Part shown: positions 1 through 6,000 of the stretch, in pieces
Layout of the letters: each line of letters opens with the position of its first letter
How positions within the stretch are numbered: position 1 is the first letter of the stretch
Assembly (NCBI GenBank): GCA_903885855.1
Contig: CAISKG010000614.1
Location: forward strand, 1 to 10,247
Reading direction: 5' to 3'
Origin: an uncultured Planctomycetaceae bacterium
Lineage (GTDB): Bacteria > Planctomycetota > Planctomycetia > Pirellulales > UBA1268
Length of the DNA: 10,247 nt
The notes under the pieces: generated by a model
Told to the model about the DNA's origin: nothing
Database searches by the model: none
What the model saw: only the letters and a program-made list of their open reading frames with translations
Made by a program: the position numbers and the translations under genes

Positions 1-3000
1 GAGGTGCCGGCGAGATTGGGGGCGATGCAGACGAGCCGGCCGGTGTTCGTGATCGCGAAGAACATCCCCTGGTAGCGGCCCCCCTCGAGGTTCACCGGCG
101 CCGTCGCCAGCCCCTGGAAACCGGTCGTGCCGCCGCCGATGGCGGCGAGCTCGGCCGAGAAGTCGGCCACGAGCGTGGCGGCACCGCTGCCCGGATTCAC
201 GGTGTAGAACTGCCCACCGGTGCTCACGCCGAAGAGCGTGCCGACGTTTTCGTTGCGGAACTGCAGCCCGGTCGTCCGGCCGGTGACGCCGGCACCGGTG
301 ATCGTGCCCCGCAGGCTGTATGGCTCGCCATCCGCGAAGGCGGCGTTGCCGTCGGTGCGGCCCGAGTAGAGGAGCGAGCTCGTGCCGCGGCGGAGCGAAT
401 AGAAGACGCTGTTCTCGTATTCGGCCACGTCGGTGCGCGCGATGGCGAGAGCATCGACCGTGTCGCTCGTCAGCTTCCAGAAGTCGGTGTCGGCCGGGTT
501 GTCCGGCACGTTGGGTACGGCGTCGCCGACCTCGCTGACCACCGCACCGTCGGCGGTGCTGATCTCGCGGAGCAAGCCGACGTTCCCGGCATCGCCCTGC
601 CGACCCAAGACTTGGAAGAGTTTGCCGTCGGTGCGCATGTCGATGTCGCCGACGCCGGACTCGTAGCCGGCGAGGTCATACAGCGACCGCCCCCGCAGCG
701 CGTCGGCCGCGAAGATCCTGTCGCCGGTCGACACGTAGAGCGTCACGTCGCCGAGGTTGAAGGGGCGGACGTTCGCCGAGAGGGCGATCGAGGGACCATT
801 GCCGGGATCGATGACGTTGAAGAGCGGCCCGTGCTTCGGGGCCACCGGCGCGCCGTTGGATTCGTAGCCGGTGAAGCCGAGGTGGTCCTCGACGAGGCGC
901 TCGACCGAATTGACCGGCTCGAGGCGCACCTGGGCGTTGGTCGAGCCGCTGCGGAAGGTGCCGTCGAGCACCTCCGGCAACGTGGCGTTGGACATGATCG
1001 CCACGTAGTACTCGGTGGGATTGTCCGTCGACGCGCCCACGGGCAGCTGCACGGTGCCGATGAAGGGATCGAGCTTGCCGGCCGAGCCGCGCGAGAGATC
1101 GTCGAAATCGTTGCCCTGCCCGGGGGCCGGCTGGTCGGCCGCCACGTCGGAGTCGCGGCCGAGGAAGATCAGCCTGCCATCCTCGTTGAACACCGCCAGC
1201 GAGAGGTCGCCGCGGAAGCCGGAGGCGTAGTCGATGTCGAGGACGGTGGCCCAGGTCTTGCCGCCGCCGTTGACGCCGGGGATCGCCTGGATGTCGTTGG
1301 CGTAGTCGGCCGTGAACTTGAACCAGCGCACGTCGGTGGGCGAATCGATCCGCCCGGCGACGCTGATCATGTTCTGGTCGCTCTGGAGCAGCTTGCCGAT
1401 GTTCTGGGCGGAGATCAGCTCGCGGTTGCTCCCGCCGCCGGCCTGGGCGGTGGTGCCGGTGAGGAGGGAGTTGCGCGGCAGCCCCTGGACGTCGATCCCG
1501 GTGGTGGCGTAGCGGATGTCGGCGTAGACCACGGTCGAGCCGGGCACGTGGTCGCGCTGCTGGAGGCGCACGCGCAGCTCGTAGGCGCCGCTGGTGGCGC
1601 CCGCGTTGACCTTCGTGGGATCGACGACGGCCGCCTCGTACTCGGAGAGGGTGGCCGAGGGATCGACCTTGGGCTGGCTGCGCACGCGGAGGAAGTAGAG
1701 GTTCAGCGATCCCTGCGTGCCGGGAAGGATGACGCGCATCCCCGCGTCGCGCGGGTTCACGGTGTAATAGTCGTTGCCGCGCCACTCCTCCTTCTCGAGC
1801 GGCAAGGCGCCGTTGGCGCCGGAGGCCGTGAAGCCGAGGGTGGCCAGCGACAGCCTCGCGGCGGCATAGTCGGCCTCGATCCGCGTGCCGCCGGCCGTCA
1901 CGGCGCCGTTCCACTCGAGCGTCACGACGCCGCTGTCGCGGTCGAGCGTGGCGCCGGTCACACGCCGGGCGGGAGCACCCACGGACGTGAAGGTGAAGGC
2001 GCCGGAGCGGTCGACGGTGAAGGTCTGCACGACCGTGTTGCCGTGGTAGATCGATCCGCCCAGCGAGCCGGGGAGGATCCTGCCGCTGGAGAGGGCGTAG
2101 GTCTGCGTCGCGGCCGCGCCGGCCCCGGCCACCACCTCGCCGGTCACGGTCTGGCTGTCGAATTGCCCATCCACCGAGCGGGCCAGCACGGTGCCGCCGG
2201 CGTCGAGGAGCTCGAGCATCGTGTCGAGGGAGCTCGAGGTCTGGTCGATGTCGAGCCAGACCTCGCTGCCGGCGTAACCGCCGAAGCTGTAGACGTCGAC
2301 GTCGCCGGGGTTGTCGACCGCGATCGCCCCGCGGACCACGAAGCCGTCGCGGCGGTTCTCGTCGGTGCCCTTGTGCTGCGCCGACTCCGTCGAGGCCCCG
2401 CCGACGGCGAAGTTGGGGGCCAGGATCCCCACGAGCTGGGCGTCGAAGGGGGTCTGGTTGACGTCGACGAGGTTGGTGTAGGCGAGCTCCGCCTCGCGCA
2501 CGAAGGTGACGTTGGTGTCGTTGGAGAGGGGAAGGAACTTCAGGCTCCGCCAGGAGGCGGTGATCGGCGCCGTGGCGGTGGAGTCGATCCAGGCGCGGCC
2601 GTCGTTGTTGGTGTCGAAGACGGTGCGGCCGAGCGGGTCGAGGCTCGCCCCCACGCTGTCGTCGAAGAGGCTCGTGAGCACCACCGGGTAGCCGGGCTGG
2701 CCGATCACCTGCACCGTGCCGCCGATCCGGTCGTCGATCGATCCGGGGGTGCCGGTGGCGGTGAAGCCGGCCGTGGGCCCGGCGAACTTGACCACGAGGC
2801 TGGCGTTGGACTGGCTCTCGAGGCGCAGGCCCGTGGCGGTGTGGAAGTTGTCGACGGTGATCTCGCTGGTCACCACGTGGACGAGGTCGGTGTCGTCCCA
2901 CACGCTGTCGACGAGGATTTGCTCGCCGCGCACCACCACGCCGCTGGTGGGCTGGGCGTAGCCCACGGTGCCGCTCTTGGGGAGGTAATCGTCGGCGGCG

Positions 3001-6000
3001 GAGTAATTGACCGAGTAGCCCATGTCCTGGAAGGCGCCGACCGAGAGCCGCGTGAGCGGGTTGATCCCCGGGTTGAGAAAGCCGGTGAGCAGCTCGGAGC
3101 CGAAGGTGGCCTCGTCCCAATGGGCGAAGGCCGTGCCCGCGCCGCCGCCGGCCTCGAGGGGCACGAAGGTGGCGCCCGCGTCGAAGGTGGAGCGGTACTC
3201 GGCCAGGGCGGCGGTGCCGAGGTAGCGGGCGCCGTTGGTGAGGCCGAGGGCGTCGCTGACGTCGACGAAGCCCAGGGCATGGCCCAGCTCGTGGGTGAGG
3301 ATCGCCACAAGCTGGCCGCTCGTGGCGTCGCTCATGTCGACGCCGACCTGCGCCTCGTAGGGCAGGAAGGGATTGACGTCGGTGTCGCTGCGGAAGGCCG
3401 TGGGGCCCGCGTTGGCGAGCGTGCCGCCGGCGCCGTCGCTGGGGCTGCCGCCGAGGAGCCCGGCCTGGACGCGCACGAGGATGTCGTCGATCACGCGGCC
3501 GCCGGAGAGCACGGGCGAGATGTCGCCGGTGATCACCGATTCCCAGCGGTCGGCGGCCGCCTCCATGGCGTCGCGCACCGCCTTGGTCACCCCCGCGCCG
3601 TACTGCAGCGTGATGTCGAAGGCGCCCTTCTGGCGGTCGGCGGCGTAGTTGATCTTGTTGGAGATGGCGTTGGCGCGGAGGAGCGGGCCGACGTTGTCGT
3701 CGTATTCCGCGTAGCGCGCGATCGCGCCGGTGGAGCGGCCCGGATCGGGATTGGGGGTGTTGGAGAAGGAGTTGGCGTTGAGGCTGAAGGTGGCGCCCGA
3801 GTTGTCGCGGAAGTCGTTCCCCACGATGACGGGCTGGGCCTGGCGCACGAAGACGGTGGAGTCGTCGTTGCTGCCGCGGGCGTTGCGCTGCGTGGAGGAG
3901 CGGCCCGAGGCGTTGAACTCGATCCGGCTGTTGGCCAAACGCAGCATCGCCTGCTGCACCTCGATCGTGTCGAAGCGGTCGAAGCCCCCCTCGATGGCCG
4001 ACTGGCCGCCGCCGTAGGCGATGTAGGCGTTGTCGATGCTCACCTCGGCGCCGGCCTGGGCCACGATGCCCGACCAGTCGCCGGAGGCGCGCACGTCGGG
4101 GGCGTTGCCGTTGGTGTCGAAGGTGCCGCCGGCGCCGAAGCGCCGGTCGCCGAGGCTCGTGAAGATCACGCGCTGGAGCGGCGTTCCCTCGGCCACGAGC
4201 TGCGCGTTGCCTCGCTCGAGCTCGATGCGGGCCCCCATCAGCTTCACCACCACGCCCGGATCGATGACCAGCCGCCCGGTGGCCCGGGCCACCACGTCGC
4301 CGCTGGTCTCGTCGAGGAGGTAGCCCCCGGCGCCGCCGGCGATCACCAGGTTCTCCTGGATCACGTAGGTGATGTCGGTGCTCTTGAAGCGCGCCGGCCG
4401 GTCGAGCTTGTCGATCGCCGCCCCGAATTCGGTGCGGATGCGGATGAAGAGGCCGTTGATGGTGTTGTCGAGGAGGCGGTTGCCACGCAGCTCCGGCCCG
4501 AACCGTCCGCCGGAATCCTCGAAGGAGTTCGGGTCGGCGGAGATGCCCGGTCCGGCCGCCGAGACGATCTCGTTGAAGGCGATCGTCGGCCGGTTGCTCT
4601 CGAGGTGGATCGGCGCGAACGACTGCAGCCGGGAGTCGACCATCACGTTGCCGCCGCCGTAGCGCATGGTGGCGAAGGAGATGGTGTTGAGCCAGGGCTT
4701 GTTGACCCACGGATCGTGCGGCACCGTCGAGGCGGCGCCGCGCGGGCTGTCGGAATCCTGGCGGATCACGATCCCGCCCCACTGCCCCCCCTGCACCGCC
4801 GGCCCGACGCCGTCGGAGTCGCCGCCGACGGAATCATCGTGCAACGACGTGAAGATGACGTGGCGGCCGGGGGTGCCGAGCACCTGGATCGCGGCGCCGG
4901 CGCGCGAGACGAGCCCGGAGGAGCTGCCCACGTCGATCACCGCCGCGCGCAGCTTGATCGCCGCCGTGGCGTCGATCATCGCCGTCACCCCCTTGGGCAC
5001 GTTGAAGGTGGCGCCGTCGGCCAGCGCCGTGCCGCCGAGCGTGGTGCCGACGAGGTAGGGCTTCTCGTCGAGGGTGGTGGCGTCGTTGCCGCTGTTGCCG
5101 AGGATGCGGATGACCCGCGGCACGTTCGTGCCGGCGGTGATCGCCGCGTTGGCGGCCGAGATCGCCGCCGAGATCGTCCGGTAGGGGGCGGCGAAGGTGC
5201 CCAGGCCGAGGGCGGCGGAGGCGCTCGTCGCCGTGGCGGGCCGGGAGAGGAAGAAGGAGGTGGCGTCGCGGATCGACTGCACCACCGTGTTGGGCTGGAT
5301 CCCGGCGCCGATGACGGCCCGGCCGACGACCAGGCCCACCGTGCTGATCCCCGTGACGAGCGTCTGGCTGGCAGTCACCGAGCCCACCGCGGCGGCCACC
5401 TTGTCGACCCACAGCGTGGCCGTCGCCGAGGCGGTGGTGAACCAGTGATCGAAGGCCCCGCCCGCCTTGCCGTCGCGGTCGCCGTCGAAGGGGGTGCCGG
5501 TGGCGTCGACGATCGTGCCGGCCACGTCGGCGGCCGGCTTGAAGTCGAGGCGCAGCTGGTAGGCGCCGTCGGTGCGGCCGCCGTAGCCCGAGTCGTTCAC
5601 CTCGGGATTGAAGGCCGTGTTGCCGGTCGAGGTGACGGCGAGGAAGTAGCTGCCCGCCTCGAGCTCGAGGCCGACGAAGGAGTCGGTGCCGTAGTAGTCG
5701 TCATTGCGGGCCACGAGCGTGCGCACGCCCCCCACCTCGCGGTAGAGCGAGAGCACGGTGTCGAGGCCGCTTGACGCCGCCTGCCCCTGGCGGGCGACGA
5801 TCGTCTCGGCGGAGAAGGTGCCCGCGGTGTCGAGCGCGAAGCGGTAGACGTCGATGTCGGAGCCGTTCCTCGGATAGAGGACGTTCATGTGGATGACGTC
5901 GTAGGGCAGCGGGAGGAGGTTCTCGCCGAGCTGCTGGGCGCCGGTCTCGCCCGCCCCCATCACCGCCGGGATGTCGTAGGCGTGGCCGAGGCCGATGGCG

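Larger units (their letters stand above)
3666..5213 (-). other. Parallel beta-helix region A
   Basis: Residues about 985-1500. The region opens with GTFAAPYRTISAAISAANAA, the typical start of DUF1565-like parallel beta-helices, followed by RVIRILGN. It continues with short strand-turn repeats such as AAIKLRAAVIDVG, LVIDPGVVVKLMGARIEL, AQLVAEGTP, AYIAYGGG, ANSRIEFNASG and QPVIVGNDF, and contains two V-IFTSL repeat modules. Such solenoids bind polysaccharides or act as adhesin stalks; no catalytic pectate-lyase signature is evident to me. Confidence 0.7.

Noticed and set aside
676..4782. Minus-strand open frame of 1,368 codons in another phase
   Set aside because: Arg/Pro/His-rich translation typical of an out-of-phase frame of a high-GC gene; no domain signal, whereas the correct phase gives PPC, beta-helix and leishmanolysin-like modules.
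612..5774. Plus-strand open frame of 1,720 codons opposite the giant gene
   Set aside because: Its translation is dominated by Gly, Val, Ala, Asp, His and Arg in low-complexity order and has no domain motif. The minus strand over the same span reads as coherent domains with zinc sites, so this is a by-product of strong GC3 bias.
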